From: Rhododendron vialii
Lineage: Eukaryota > Streptophyta > Magnoliopsida > Ericales > Ericaceae
Assembly: GCF_030253575.1 (NCBI RefSeq)
Contig: NC_080568.1
Span: 29,968,501-30,032,500, forward strand
Reading direction: 5' to 3'
DNA: 64,000 nt
The translations under genes and the position numbers were made by a program. The notes below the pieces were generated by a model, which was not told where the DNA came from, ran no database searches, and saw only the letters and a program-made list of their open reading frames with translations. Of the stretch, positions 12,022 through 24,130 are shown piece after piece (position 1 is the stretch's first letter; the number at the start of each line of letters is the position of its first letter).

Positions 12022-12284
12022 TTGCATTTGATAGTTTTGCGTCAAACGTTTGTGAATTATGGCTTTGTTTCGACGAGAGGAACCAAAAAAGTAAAAAAAA
12101 ATTTGATCGAAACTCATAATTTTTTTAAAAATTACAAAAAATAAGTAAAAAAGACAATTTTTTGACTCATTTTTTGTCTTTTTCAAAAAAATATGGGTTC
12201 CGATACAAAATTTATACTTTTTCGGTTTCTCTCGTCGAGACGAACCAGTAAGTCAAAAATTTAACGCAAAACTAATAAATGCAA
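12022..12284. mobile_element. MITE with about 25-bp terminal inverted repeats
   Basis: The left end TTGCATTTGATAGTTTTGCG pairs with the right end CGCAAAACTAATAAATGCAA. Inner arms also pair (TTTCGACGAGAGGAACC with GGTTTCTCTCGTCGAGACG). A related member lies at 19615-19866. Confidence 0.8.
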
Positions 12285-12460
12285 AAAAAAAATTGAATAA
12301 AGACGAAAAAAAGTCACTCCCTATTTTTAAATCCAAACCCACCCTAAATACAAACACATATGCGTGCATTTATATATGTACAACTGTGTGTCACTTACCC
12401 AAAAATTTTGCTATCACAAGTCTCATGTGTTATTGTTTCTGTCTCTACACTTATAGAAAG

Positions 12461-13081
12461 AACTCCATTATTGAAAGTGTGATTATCTCGCGTGTTTACA
12501 TGTCTCTTGGCCGTGACGAATTACAATTAGCCACATGTAATTACAACTGGCCGCCAATTATTGAAAGCGTGATTATCATTCGCGAATCTCATCTGTTTAC
12601 AGCTCTTGGACGCGACGAATTACACCTGACAGCTTATAATTACAGTTGGCCGCGTATAATTACAACTGGCCGCCAATTATTAAAAGCGTGATTACCATTT
12701 GCGAATCTCCTGTATTTACATGCGTCTTGGCCGAAACTAACTACACTTGGCCGCTTATAATTACAGTTACCCGCGTGTAATTACAACTGGCCGCCAATTA
12801 TTAAAAGCGTGATTACCATTTGCGAATCTCCTATATTTACATGCGTCTTGGCCGCGACGAACTACACTTGGCCTCTTATAATTACATTTGACCGCGTGTA
12901 ATTACAAATGGCCGCCTATTATTGAAAGCGTGATTCCCATTTGTGAATCTCTTGTATTTACATGTGCCTTGGCTGTTTATAATTACACTTGGACGTTACA
13001 AACTATAGTTGGCCGCTTATAATTACATATGGCCGCGTGGAGTTACAAATAATTACATATGGCCGCGTGGAGTTACAAATG
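12461..13081. repeat. tandem array, about 120-bp unit, five diverged copies
   Basis: GGCCGCC starts at 12549, 12668, 12789 and 12910, each followed by ATTATT(G/A)AAAGCGTGATT, GCGAATCTC and a TTGGCCGCTTATAATTACA segment. A 27-bp unit is itself doubled near 13020-13075. The array ends about 135 bp before the GT47 start codon and may have supplied its promoter region. Confidence 0.9.
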
Positions 13082-13215
13082 GCCGCTGATAATAGAAGCG
13101 TGGTTCTATTTCGCGCTTTCCAAGTGATGCGTACCGCGGATCAAAGAAAAAAAAAAGTGATGCGCTTATGGGAAGAAGAAGAACTCCATCACTCTTCTCT
13201 CTCCTCTCTGCAAAA

Positions 13216-16200
13216 ATGGCCGGAAAACACTCCTCCTCCATAACACCCCGCACCAGATCTCGACTCCTCCTTTTCCTCCGCTCTCTCCTACCCCTCTCTC
13301 TCCTCTTCTACACCATCTCCCTCTTCACATCTCCTTCCGATTCCCTCCCGCTCCGCTCCTCCCCAAACTCTAACCCCGGCGCCGACTACTCCTTCGTCGC
13401 CTCCCTCGAGAAATTCCTCGCCCAAAAACCAGAGTTCATACATATGAGTCGAGCTATAGTTAACCAGAGTTCGGCTCGTTTACTAAATGAGCCCTTAACG
13501 AGCCTCGAGCTACTCACGAATGGTTTGTGTTTTTAATTTATTTTCTCAGGCTGGTAAGAAATTTCCTTGAGCTATGGGATTTGGGAAAAATCCGGGACAT
13601 TTAGAGATTACTATAGTGTCGTTCCAGAATTTTGATTTTGAAAATGTTAAGTTCGTTGATATTGTTATGGAGTGTGGAGCCTGATAGTATGGTATAGCAA
13701 GGCATGTCTCTTGAATCCAGTAACATAGGGAACAGTAGGATATTCTACATCTAGCTATATACACTCTAGGGAGAGGAATGCATTCCGTAGTTCTTCTTTA
13801 TCATAGGGAAACTGCTGCTGCTATGGTGGCTGAAGCCTTCATGGATGAACCCACATAAATCCAGTGTTCCTTTAAGATTGTGGTTCTGTTTTCTTTTTCT
13901 TCTGTATTCATATCTCCAACATTTTGTGTTAGGTTCCATGAACTCACTAATCAACGTGAAGTTGTGGTAGGTACCAGTTTGTTGATTTACCTCCCAAGTG
14001 TGGGAGGTTTGAGAGGACGTGGAGAGATGGCTCATGGGTCTCCAGCTATCAGTCAAGCTGCCCAACCTGTGCCGTTCGGTGCCATCTGCTGCTACCAACT
14101 TGTTGACGGAGGCTTGAGTGCCTCTGGCCTTTTCTCATTGTTTCTGTTTGTATCGAATTTGAGGGATTTCTCCTTGGAGCGGGCCAAACCTAGTTACATC
14201 TCTGTGTCTGGGTTGTGTGTGTGTGTGTGACCTTTGACCCCCAACAGCCAATTCACTGTTTGCCTTTTGAAATCGCTATAGTTATGCTGACATTTTATGC
14301 ACTTTGTTATGAACTTATGAGCCATTCCTTTTTGTTCCATTTTTTTAGTTGATATCATTTTGCAGAAATAAGCCAAACGTGTCCTTTTGGATAACTGCTA
14401 AATGTAGCCTTTCTTGCCTGTATGTGAGTCGCTATTGTTATTAACCACATTTGCTTCCATCTGAAGTTAAAAATCATTTTTATCTTTTTGTTTATGCAGC
14501 ATTCTATTGACTATTGGCTGTGGACGGACTTGATTGCACCGGAATCTGAAAGGCTTCTGAAAAATGTTGTAAGAGTTAATCGTCAGGAGGAAGCAGACCT
14601 CTTCTACCTTCCAATTTTCACAACCATCAGCTTTTTCTTGATGGAGAAGCAGCAATGCAAGGCACTTTATAGGGTGTGAGTGAATACCTGATGTTTACTT
14701 TAAGTATTTACATTGTTATGTTCTCTTCCGGTGCTTATATAGAAACAACAGAATAACTAAAATATTTCAGTTTTCGGTTCTAGTAGGCATTTGTTAAAAT
14801 TTTTCTAATGAGATAGCTGTAACACTTGATGTACAATTTTATTCTGTTGCGTGTTGTAAAAATCTGATTTACTTTTCATTAATCTCATAGGAAGCTTTGA
14901 AGTGGGTAACAGATCAGCCTGCATGGAAGCGGTCTGAAGGAAGAGACCATATACTTCCAGTTCATCAGATATATGAAGAATGCAATTTGGCTGTTACCAG
15001 ATGTGGACTCCACAGGGAACCGGTTAGTATTTGAATCAAGTTGCAATGGATATGTCTAATGTCTCGTATTTTTGGGCTGCTGATGACTAATTAAAGTAAC
15101 AAGTTTCAGGTACAAGCCTGGGCAAGTTTCACTTGAGAAAGACTTGATACTTCCATATGTCCCCAATGTTCATTTGTGTGATAAAAAATGCTTATCTGAA
15201 AGTAAAGCCAACAGAAAGACACTGTTATTTTTTCGAGGGAGGCTTAAAAGAAATGCTGTAAGAGTTTTGGTCCAGACTAAGAAGTGAAATACCATTTGTC
15301 TATTTTGATTCATTTAAGAGAATGTTTTGGAAAGTTAAAGATAATCCTGGTCAGTTATTTAGATGTGGAATCAAAGATCACGTGATATGATGTTCTGGCA
15401 ATATTCAGACACAGTTATAGACTTGCAGTGAATCCTTAAGAAGTACTTGATGAGAGTTTGCTTTGTTTCGTTCTGGAAAAATTGAATAGCACACATATAG
15501 GCCAAAAAGATGGCAACTTTTCTTTTGAAGGCCAACAAATGGGACTTTCTCAGAGGAATGATATGAAGAAGCTAGATGTGACTTTATTTTTAAGCGTAAT
15601 AGTGGGCATGATAACAAGATTGGTAATTGGTCGTGGCCTATATGAGATCCTTGTTAGAGAATCCAAAGAGTGTTGGATGTATCATTTGGTGAGCCTCAGC
15701 AATGCCACCTCATTGGAGGTTGTCTTTGTGGTGTTTGTACACTTGTCATTAGGAGTATTTTCAATGCAATCATAATAAGATTGGAGCTGACCATTTTCTC
15801 ATATCTAGGTGATTTGTTTTATCTTTTGAATGCAGAAATACGAAATTGAAACAAAAATGACGGGACCAAATTAGGATTTTGCAATTTGAGTAGTTAAATT
15901 AACCATAAAAGCCATAGTATGAGGAGATCCGTATCCAGTGGTTTGTCCTTTCAGTTCATCACGTGGGCACACAAAGTATGATTGTGTAATTTGAGTGCTT
16001 AGTAGAGCCAGCAATGTCAGAGATCATAGCCAGTGATTTTTCTTTTCTATTAAGAGCAAAGGAAACTTCATATATTGCTTCTTTTCGTTGATTGTTGTGA
16101 CAGTTCTGACATCTGATTGGCTTGTACTTATTTTGTGTGTCCTTTCATTTTCTTGGTTCTTAATCTATCTTGTTTCACTTTCAGGGAGGAAAAATACGTT

Positions 16201-18507
16201 CTAAACTTGGGGCTGAGCTTAGTGGCGCTGAGGGTGTCCAAATAGAAGAAGGGACGGTTGGAGAAGCAGGCAAAGAAGCGGCTCAGGATGGCATGCGCAA
16301 GTAAATTACAAAAGACATTATGAATTCTGTTTCAGACTGTAGGTTTGGTGGTGCACTCTTAAGTAATTTTCCTTTTGGTATCAGGTCCATCTTTTGCCTA
16401 AGTCCAGCTGGCGATACTCTGTCATCTGCCAGATTGTTTGATGCTATTGTGAGTGGGTGCATCCCTGTTATAGTTAGTGATGAACTAGAGCTTCCTTTTG
16501 AAGGAATACTTGATTATCGGAAGGTTTGTATCTCGTCGTTAAGATTTTCTGTTAGTTTCTTTGTTCGATGCATCTTTTGAGGTCAGGATCCTATGGAAAA
16601 TAAAGTATAAAGGAAAAGATAGTGATGATAAAGTTTGAGGTTCGATTGCATATGTAGAGAAAAATCCGGTTCTTTTGGAAAGTTTTGTGTGAATTGTATT
16701 GACCCTCATGTTGGCAGAATCTGCTTTAGTTGATGCTTTATGAAGGTCTAACTCTTACACGTTTTCAGGTTGTGCTTCACGATTGATAGAATGGGCCAGA
16801 GCAATAAACATGATTTTCCAATGTACGATGTGAGCTCTTGGTTTTAATTGGTTGTGGTTTGTTTGGTAAAGCAGATAGCTCTGTTTGTTTCCTCCAGTGA
16901 TGCTGTGCAGCCGGGCTGGCTTTTAACATTCCTTAGAAGTATTAGTCCTTCTCAGATCAGAGAAATGAGAACCAATCTAGCTAAGGTTTGTGGCTCTTAG
17001 GAATCAAAATGTTTGCAATGGTTCATGTGTTGTGTACCAAATCATTGTCTGGGTAATGTGCAGCTAGAACTTTACAGTTCCAGCCAATTATTTATTTGGT
17101 GCAACTGCATACAGTTCGCTTTAATTTACTATCAATTTGTTTTTGGAAACTTTTTTCTTTCCTGGTGCTCCTTTTGTCACCATTCTTATATGAATGTCTG
17201 GATTCTTCTGTAATGCGCACACAAGTAGAGGACTGATTCTATTATTATTTATCCTTTCTCAGTACGCAAGGCATTTCTTGTGCTCCATCCTGCTCAACCT
17301 TTGGGTCCTGAAGATTTGGTTTGGCGAATGGTTTGCTTCTCTCCCCTGTGTACATTCATCTGGAGTTTGATTCAGTTAGTATGTTCTAAGAAGTCCTATT
17401 GAATAAATGAATCTGGTTTGACCATCACTGGCTTCTAGTTTCTTGATTGACTGTTATTTTATTTTTTGCACTTTTTAAATTTTATTACAAACCTGTTGGG
17501 AAGGCTTTCTTTCTGGAATATTCAAGGACTTCTGCTTTGTTGTTTAGGAGGAAAATTAGATAGACCAACGTTGTTACACATATTCTACTCACAAACTTTA
17601 CATTTTTCAAAAAAAATCAATCAGAGAACCTCATTTTATTTGTTTCTCTGGGGAACAAGAGATGAAGAGAAGTTGACAGTTGATACACTGGTTCACTTCT
17701 CCAAGTCGATGCCTCTGTGACCACGCAATCAGAACACCTAAATCGACGCTGCGACAGATAAAGGTACAGTAGGATTTCACAGTAGTATACTAGTTTCGCG
17801 GGCATTAGTTAAATCTGAGTCCGTCTGTGGGCTTAGTAACTTTGTACAAGTATTGTGATGTGCTCTATTGTGCGAATGTTGTTTCTGTTTGGTTGTGATG
17901 GTTATACATATTAGACCTTTGCCCCACATGAGCTCTGCTCTTGTGGACAGGGCAATCGCTAATTACGGCTACTTTGGTGCAGCTCCAGATACCTCTGATG
18001 TTGCTAATAGTAGGATTTGTCATGATGATTTCTTGATACATTTTTCTTTTGGCAATTTGACAGCAACACAGCCAAATGCTAATGTCATAATATTGTCGGG
18101 AAGTACTGTAATCGATCAGTTTTTATCTGTGTATAGAACAAGTACAGTTCATTTTGGCGGACTGTAGAAATACTGCATATTTGAGTTGCTCCTTTATGGA
18201 CCAGTTTTACTGTAGTTGTCCTAAAAGTTGAATTGGTGGTCCGTTTTCTGTCTTTACTACAGTCACAGTGCAAATGGATCAATGAGATGCTTGTCAAGAA
18301 AAAGGATAACTTTGTTTGTTTGGCGTTTTTATACGCATATAATAATCTGATTTACCGTTGTTTTGCTGGTGTGAACAGATGGCTGGTAAGTTGGTGAACA
18401 TCAAGCTTCACACTTGGAGATCGCAGCGGGTGGTGAAAGAATCTAGAAGCCTGTGCACTTGTGATTGCAGGCTTGCCAAGCTCAGAAGCCCAGGTTCCTC
18501 TTCTTGA
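13216..18507 (+). pseudogene. GT47 exostosin-family glycosyltransferase, degraded
   Basis: GT47 enzymes are Golgi type II membrane proteins that make cell-wall polysaccharides. Exon 1 starts at ATG 13216 (MAGKHSSS) and has a hydrophobic anchor (LLLFLRSLLPLSLLFYTI). Later exons with good GT-AG borders are 14500-14673 (HSIDYWLWTDLIAPESERL), 14891-15022, 15110-15257 (YKPGQVSLEKDLILPYVPNV), 16185-16300, 16385-16523 ([20 protein letters not shown]), 16875-16985, 17263-17330 and 18379-18507 (stop TGA). They match the plant exostosin group of Arabidopsis At1g34270, recalled from memory. Damage: exon 1 is lost after FLAQKP, so the stretch normally starting the exostosin domain is missing; exon 14891-15022 lacks about nine codons after PVH, with a frame change; exon 17263-17330 lacks one base after FLCS. 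The other exons are open. Confidence 0.85.
13433..14499 (+). other. replacement sequence inside the GT47 pseudogene
   Basis: Where coding sequence should continue there is CGGCTCGTTTACTAAATGAG, text typical of a common short transposon, then about 1 kb with no frame matching the family. A GT repeat lies at about 14211-14229. No transposon end could be fixed. Confidence 0.5.
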
Positions 18508-19614
18508 TTGTTGAGGAAGAGTGATTTTCGGTTACTCTTCTATCACGTGAGGGCATCATGGCTACAAATGCCAGAATAGGAGTTACTACTTGGGTATTCT
18601 TTTGCAGTGTAATTTATGTGAATTGCTTTAGTTAGGCGAAAGAGAGATATGAGGGCCATTTTCTTTGTACAAACAGAGGTGATCTCGATCGTCACTTGAC
18701 TGACAATACCAGATCAAGAAGATGATGATGATTCTTTGTGATTGCGCAGTGAGCCTCTTTTTAAGCCAAAAAAAAAAAACTTTCATAGGTTGATGTGTCA
18801 ACGAACTTCTTGTGCCTCACTCTTAGCAAGCAAGTCCTTCATCGCTCGATATCGCCACAAAAAGGGTTGACTTGGTCGGTAAGTCCGATAGCTTATTCTT
18901 TTAGTAAGCAGGTTCTCTCAGAGCTTGATAACTTCACGACATAACCAGGCAAGTGCATCGGCAAATGGTAATACCTGGCTAGATGATGGAGAAACAAGCC
19001 GCATTCTGTTCTGTTTCCTCGGACGTGCGAAGCCACAAAACTTGAATGTAGATTCGGCATCGTGCAAGGAGGGAGGGTGGATGGATGTAGATTCGACATC
19101 ATGTCATGTTCGTGTCCCACAAGTTCGGATTCATATTAGAATCTTCTCAATTCGAAACTGACCCAGTTGATCAAGTTCACCTTGTCATTTATTTGATCTG
19201 TCGTTGCTGTTGTCATTATCATATCATTCACAGTGATTTACGTATGATTCACTTTTCAACCTTATTGTGTCGTGACATAAACTTATTTACAATGGTTTAT
19301 TTGATCAACGACGCCAAAAATGCAAGTTCGGATTCATATTAGAATATTCTCCGAGAATGACTATTTCAATTTAACAAATTTTTTTCAGTTTTTTATACAT
19401 GAGAAACATCACATGAAAATAGCTACTTGAACAGACATTTGATTCGATTCCAATACAATAAAACATGGCATAAATGTGATTTGCTCTGGACGTAAATTCA
19501 TATAGTAGAAAAAATTAAATTTATCAGGGTTAGAATTTTAGGTGCAAATAATACTCGAGGGTGATTCCACTAATCTGAACTGCAACTTTTTTGTTTTGTT
19601 CTTATTTAAATTTT
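18508..19614. other. gene-free stretch downstream of GT47 pseudogene
   Basis: No coding signal. A 22-bp phrase (AAGTTCGGATTCATATTAGA...) occurs at about 19120 and again at about 19323, a small local duplication. Confidence 0.6.
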
Positions 19615-19866
19615 ATTTTTGCGTTAGTTTTATGCCAAACTCTCATGCATTATCGGTTCGTCTTGACGAGAGGAATCGAAAATGTAAAATTTTCAAGAAA
19701 AAATCCAAAAAGTCATTTCTGGCATTTTGAGCTTTTTTTTTTTATATATATATTTTCAAAAATATTTGTTTAAAAGTTAATTTTTTACTTTTTTGATTCA
19801 TTTTGTCGAGACAAACTAGTAATATAAAAAAAATTGGCTCAAAACTAACAAGCGCAATTTTTTTTT
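19615..19866. mobile_element. MITE, second member of the 12022 family
   Basis: Ends TTTTTGCGTTAGTTTTA and AAAACTAACAAGCGCAATTT pair. The inner GTCTTGACGAGAGGAATCG pairs with TTTTGTCGAGACAAACTAG. It is more diverged than the 12-kb member. Confidence 0.7.
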
Positions 19867-20935
19867 TAAATAAAAACAAAATAAAAAAGTTGTACTAGTC
19901 CACAATTCTCAACCTCAACGGCTTTGATTAGATTTCCAAAATCTTAACAATAACATACCAATAATGCTACAACCACACATAAATACTTAATTAGACTTTC
20001 CAAAAGCTCGCAACGGTTCCATTCAGTGAAATCACGTTGTTCAAGCACGAGTTCTAGTCGAATAAACTTCGCAAGATAAAGATTTGAAATCTTTTAACAC
20101 AGCCATGCTACATTACTAATTAAATATAAACTTACACAGGGCTTATTTCACAGATCGAAATCGTTCATATTGTGGAAATCATCAAGAACAATAATCCTAG
20201 TCAAATTCATTTTAATCGCATTCGAATCGATATCTCATCGAGAAGTAAAATGAAGCTTTTGTGTTTATAATGATAGGTTTGTTTTCATTGAATCGAATCC
20301 AAAAAACTCGCGTCCGTTCCATTGAGGGTAAACTTCACTGGCACCCCTGGATTTAACTCAAATTATATTGCATTCCTCTCTCTTCTCCAAAATCGTACTA
20401 CACCTACTTATTATTTTTGTGAATTTGTGTAGCACTTAAACCCACATTTTCAACCAAACAATTTTTAAATACCAACTTTACCCTTATTTTCTCTACCCTT
20501 TTTTTAGTCACCAAACTCATTTTACCTACCTACAGATAATTTCAAACATCACAAAAAGAAACCCAAAGCCAAATCCCATCTCTCTATATTCTTTGAAATT
20601 TTTTCGATCTAGGTTCATACTTTCATACTTTTGTTATTGCTCGTTGATATGATTACTTTAAAGAAAAGTCTTAAAAATTTCAAAAGCCTAAAAAAATTCG
20701 CTAAACACAAAGAAATAACAACCTTTTTAAACAATTATATTAATTAGACCATATCACTCTTTTCTTTAAGAACTTATGTAATCGGTTGCATTTTGTCTTT
20801 AAGAATTAATTTATGTTCACCAATCGCATTTTGATTATGTAGGTCATCACCCTCTTTTCAAACAAGTCCAAACAACAAATTTTTTTTTTAATTTCTTTTT
20901 GAGAGATTAGAGATCTCTTATATCCTACCGCTATT
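19867..20935. other. AT-rich gene-free stretch
   Basis: I see no gene, repeat array or transposon end. Scattered poly-A and poly-T runs only. Confidence 0.5.
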
Positions 20936-22040
20936 ATGAGATTAGAGATCACAAATATGACTGAAATTATGTGTCATCATCCAGAGCTGCCATCAATCTC
21001 AATACCCTTGCATACGCATTGCACTTTCAGGATTAGCAAGCATGGCAAATGTGACATCAATCACATGAACCATCTCTTCCGTGAGTGCCCTAAAATCATA
21101 GATCTGTGGTCCAACATAGCTGGAGCAGGATGGAATGGAAACTTGCTTGAAAGACATCTCCATGTTTGGGTCACTGTTGATGCGAAATCCACTCGTCCCT
21201 CTCGTTTAGATGGTGATCTCCCCGGGAGAGTGGTGTTTGTGGGCACTCTTTGGCAGATATGGAAAGATGGAACAAAAAAAAAAGAAGCTTTGACAATGCT
21301 GACATTCCCACATCTGTGCGCATCAATATCATCAAAGCTTATGCCAAAGAAATTGTGGAGGCTTTCAAAGCCTTTCTTTAAACAGATACACTTCGCAATC
21401 CTTTGATCGTTTGGATTTTCCCGTTTGCAGGTGAGATAAAACTAAATACCGATGGATGCTGGTATGACCTCAACAATAGAGCTGGACTTGGAGGAGCTTT
21501 CAGCGATCATATGCCAACAAGGATCCTAGGATTCTATGGGAGAATGGACTCTAACTCTAGTATTGAAGCTAAAATTTGGGCAATTTGAGCTTTTGCAGAG
21601 GCCTAACAATCATCCTTGAGAAAGAATTACCCAACGCTAAAACTTAAAATTGAATCCGACTTGAGTGTTGCAGTGAAACTCATCAGCGAAGGAGCCCCTA
21701 TGGATCATCCCCAATGCCCTCTGGTGGAAGATGCAAAGATGCTGGCAGCTAGAACTAATACCAGGATTGGGCTTACATATCGCCAAGCGAATCAAACCGC
21801 GGACTGTCTTGCTCGCCTGGGAGCTTAGCGAGATGAAAGCTTAGTTGTTTAAGAGCAAGTTCCCTTTGCTGCTCGGGAGTTTGAGCTTGCACATCGCCTT
21901 GGAGCTGGACACCTTAGAACCTAGGCTCTTTAGCATGTGGCTAACGCTGTGGTTAGTAATTTGCATGTTTGTCTCTATGACTTCGCTGCTGTTTAGCTAG
22001 TTAATGAAATTTCCGTTGCACCAAAAAAAAGAAAAAGAAA
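20936..22040 (+). mobile_element. LINE 3' remnant with zf-RVT and RNase H-like domain
   Basis: The first frame gives a zf-RVT-like end (HMNHLFRECPKIIDLWSNI). The next frames give an RNase H-like fold: GEIKLNTDGCWYDLNNRAGL, then SNSSIEAKIWAI, stop, then LKLKIESDLSVAVKLI and TYRQANQTADCLARLGA. These are the D, E and D positions of the plant RVT_3 family. It ends in an A-rich tail at about 22020-22040. Frameshifts and stops show that it is dead. The part after 21359 is duplicated at 29004. Confidence 0.85.
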
Positions 22041-22427
22041 GGCGACATCACGTGATGCAGCTACTTCTTTGGGAGATGATTTATTTATCCTGGATACAAT
22101 CTATCAAACATATGTGCAACAGTCCCCTATAAACTATAAAACCATTAAATCACTTACATAAATAAGGGTTCAACATCAAACCATTCTGGAGGGAAAACCC
22201 AAAGTACAAGGCATTGTTGGGAAGGGGTCATAATTAGTTCAAACTTTTCTCATAGGCACAATACGAAATTGCTGTTTTACAATCAGAACAAGGACTGCTC
22301 GTACCTCATGGGAGACAAGAAGAGAAACTTGCAAAGTACATGCCCAACCCAAAGTAGAAAAAAAAAAAAAAAAACACGATCGTCAACCGAGAGGTGCAAG
22401 GAGTACAACTTCTCCTCCTTTGATTGG

Positions 22428-22600
22428 TTACTCCTTTGATTGGTTTTGCAACGTTACTTTTAGTGCTTCGGTGACAGCTGAGAAGTCCTTGTCACTAAGG
22501 CCGCAAGATTTACCCACCTTGTGGAGTTTGTTTGTTGGGGCTGCAATCTGTGCAGGTTGGGAAACAGATTCGGCTAATCCCAGAGCAAGCCGCAAGTCCT
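22428..22600 (-). pseudogene. glyoxylate/succinic semialdehyde reductase, last exon (copy A)
   Basis: Minus-strand reading DLRLALGLAESVSQPAQIAA followed by KSCGLSDKDFSAVTEALKV and a stop matches the C-terminus of plant GLYR enzymes, NADPH-dependent beta-hydroxyacid dehydrogenases that detoxify glyoxylate and succinic semialdehyde. The exon is open, but its neighbours on the gene are only pieces. It lies inside the duplicated 1.6-kb segment. Confidence 0.85.
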
Positions 22601-22684
22601 CCCACATACAAATTTGCACTAAAATGGCGCAGTGAATTTATACAAGCTACGGCACCGACAATCTTGGTTAATTAAGAACTTTTG

Positions 22685-22990
22685 TTGATGTTTCAGGAGA
22701 AATGCAGTAGGATATAGGGATTGGACCGTTGAAGGGCCTTTCATCGAAAACATAGGTGCACTAATGGTGCCCGGTGAAACTACCTGCAGATTAATAAAAA
22801 TGGATAGTCGAAGATGCTCAACTACAAGGGGATTCTGATAGAATTCTCCAGTATCTTGGTTTGGGTGGCAAGGTTGTGGTGGTGAAGGAGGAAGGGAGGA
22901 TGAGGAGAGAAGTCATGGTTGATGAGGAGTGAGTGAGACAGAGGAGAGGCATGGTGGATGAGGGGTAAGACAGAGTAGGGGTGACATTGT
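22685..22990 (-). pseudogene. reductase penultimate exon plus 5' piece (copy A)
   Basis: Minus strand: acceptor CTGCAG, then VVSPGTISAPMFSMKGPS and QSLYPTAFLLKHQQK (22694-22793), a good match to the GLYR segment before the last exon. The donor after HQQK is not a clear GT. Further upstream on the minus strand (about 22860-22990) lies sequence like the reductase transit-peptide exon of 24950-25080. The exons for the NADP-binding and central parts are missing between them, so this cannot be a working gene. Confidence 0.8.
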
Positions 22991-23154
22991 TGTATAATGC
23001 GCCTTAGAAGATAAGTACTTCATAGTGTATTCGTAACAAGACGCTATGATCTTCAGGTTACACTGCACAAACTCATTCTGCCAATATAACGAAGACCAGC
23101 ACACTCCCATAGGCAACCATTGCTGATTGTATAGAGTGCTAACTGTGTCCATGT

Positions 23155-23565
23155 CCATTGAAGGTTCTTTCATTGAAAACATAGGTGCACTAGTGGCGCC
23201 CTGTGAAACTAGCTACCTGCAGAATTAATAACAATGGATAGTCGAAGATGCTCAACTAGGAAAGGATCCAAATAGATTTTTCCTATTGGGGATGTGGGTA
23301 TGGAAATCCTTATCTCGAACTAAAGCGTACCTCTACTAGAACACTCAGGTCCACTTCTACTTTCTCACAGAGGAGCAATCCTTCAGAGAAAGATGCCATC
23401 ATAATGCAAACAGTTAAAAAAACACTCCAAACAGTTAGTCACAACTTACCACCACCACACACGCCTGTGAGAGAGAGAGGGAGAAAACAAAAGGTAACTT
23501 ACCATGATCACGTTCGCAATGAGTTGCATTGCAGCTCCGTCCCCCACATCTCGAAGGAAAGAATT
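23155..23565 (-). pseudogene. further reductase exon fragments
   Basis: At about 23155-23260 the penultimate exon and its flank recur in damaged form (APMFSMKEPSMDMD). At 23503-23565 the minus strand reads FLRDVGDGAAMQLIANVIM with a consensus donor (GTAAGTT). This is the GLYR segment around GDVGNGAAMKLVVNMIMG, including the family's conserved Lys replaced here by Gln (AAMK to AAMQ). The fragments are in gene order with 24811-25080. Confidence 0.75.
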
Positions 23566-23682
23566 AGACTGGAGTGATAGCGGGTATGATAAGAGAAAAC
23601 AAAAGTATAAGTTACTAAGTAAAAGAAGGCAAGCAAAACCACAAGCTACCAAGCTCATGGGGTATCTCCTGTCTATTAAGAT

Positions 23683-23929
23683 TGTTAAGCTATTAGAGAG
23701 AAGGATAACTTATTATTTATATTCTCAACACGCCCCCTCACGTGTAGCCAGACTCTCCTTCATAATCGGGATAAACACGTGCAAATTTTTTAATCATTAG
23801 GTAGGCGGTGAGATTCGAACCCATGATCTATTGCCTGCTCTGATACCATATTAGATTGTTAACTACCAACTCATCTAAAAGCTTAATCTATTAGAGAGAG
23901 GGGTAGCTTTATTATTTATATTCTCAACA
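23683..23929 (-). mobile_element. TRIM-like mini LTR element
   Basis: Read on the minus strand: an LTR of about 73 bp (TGTTGAGAATATAAATAATA..., plus coordinates 23857-23929), then after six bases TATGGTATCAGAGCAGGCAA (a tRNA-Met primer site), TTCGAATC, a polypurine tract GAGGGGGCG and a second LTR (23683-23730) shortened by about 25 bp. No coding. Flanking duplications do not match, so ends are altered. Confidence 0.75.
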
Positions 23930-23961
23930 CTGTCAATCCACTAGAAGGAGCAAAGATCAAA

Positions 23962-24125
23962 TGTAACACCCCGTCCCACATCGGAAGTCTACATGGATGA
24001 TCTTGGGCATATAACAAATCTTGTGGGCTACTACTAATACCTTGGGCTTAAGCTTTTGGGCCATGTGGTGTGGCTTGTGGATCAAAATCAGGGTACTGGG
24101 CCAGTGATCTGCTCGGGGCGTTATA
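23962..24125. mobile_element. solo LTR or TRIM LTR, 164 bp, with TCAAA duplication
   Basis: Begins TGTAACACCCCGTCCCACAT and ends CTCGGGGCGTTATA, giving an imperfect terminal inverted pair. TCAAA lies on both sides (23957-23961 and 24126-24130). Plant TRIM LTRs of the Cassandra kind begin similarly, but I cannot show the 5S-like part, so the family stays open. Confidence 0.75.
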
Positions 24126-24130
24126 TCAAA

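Larger units (their letters stand above)
21359..22997 (+). repeat. segmental duplication A, copy 1
   Basis: The segment is collinear with 29004-30653 on the same strand. It runs from the LINE RNase H part, across its A-tail, through GCGACATCACNTGATGCAGC to the last two reductase exons and the reductase 5' piece, and ends at ATGCGCC. The unit is therefore larger than any one element. Confidence 0.88.

Noticed and set aside
13880-14230. 116-codon plus frame within the GT47 pseudogene
   Set aside because: It matches no part of the family and lies in replacement or intron sequence.
23830-23860. tRNA-like text near TTCGAAC/CTCTGATACCA
   Set aside because: This is the primer-binding region of the TRIM-like element, not a tRNA gene; no cloverleaf can be drawn.
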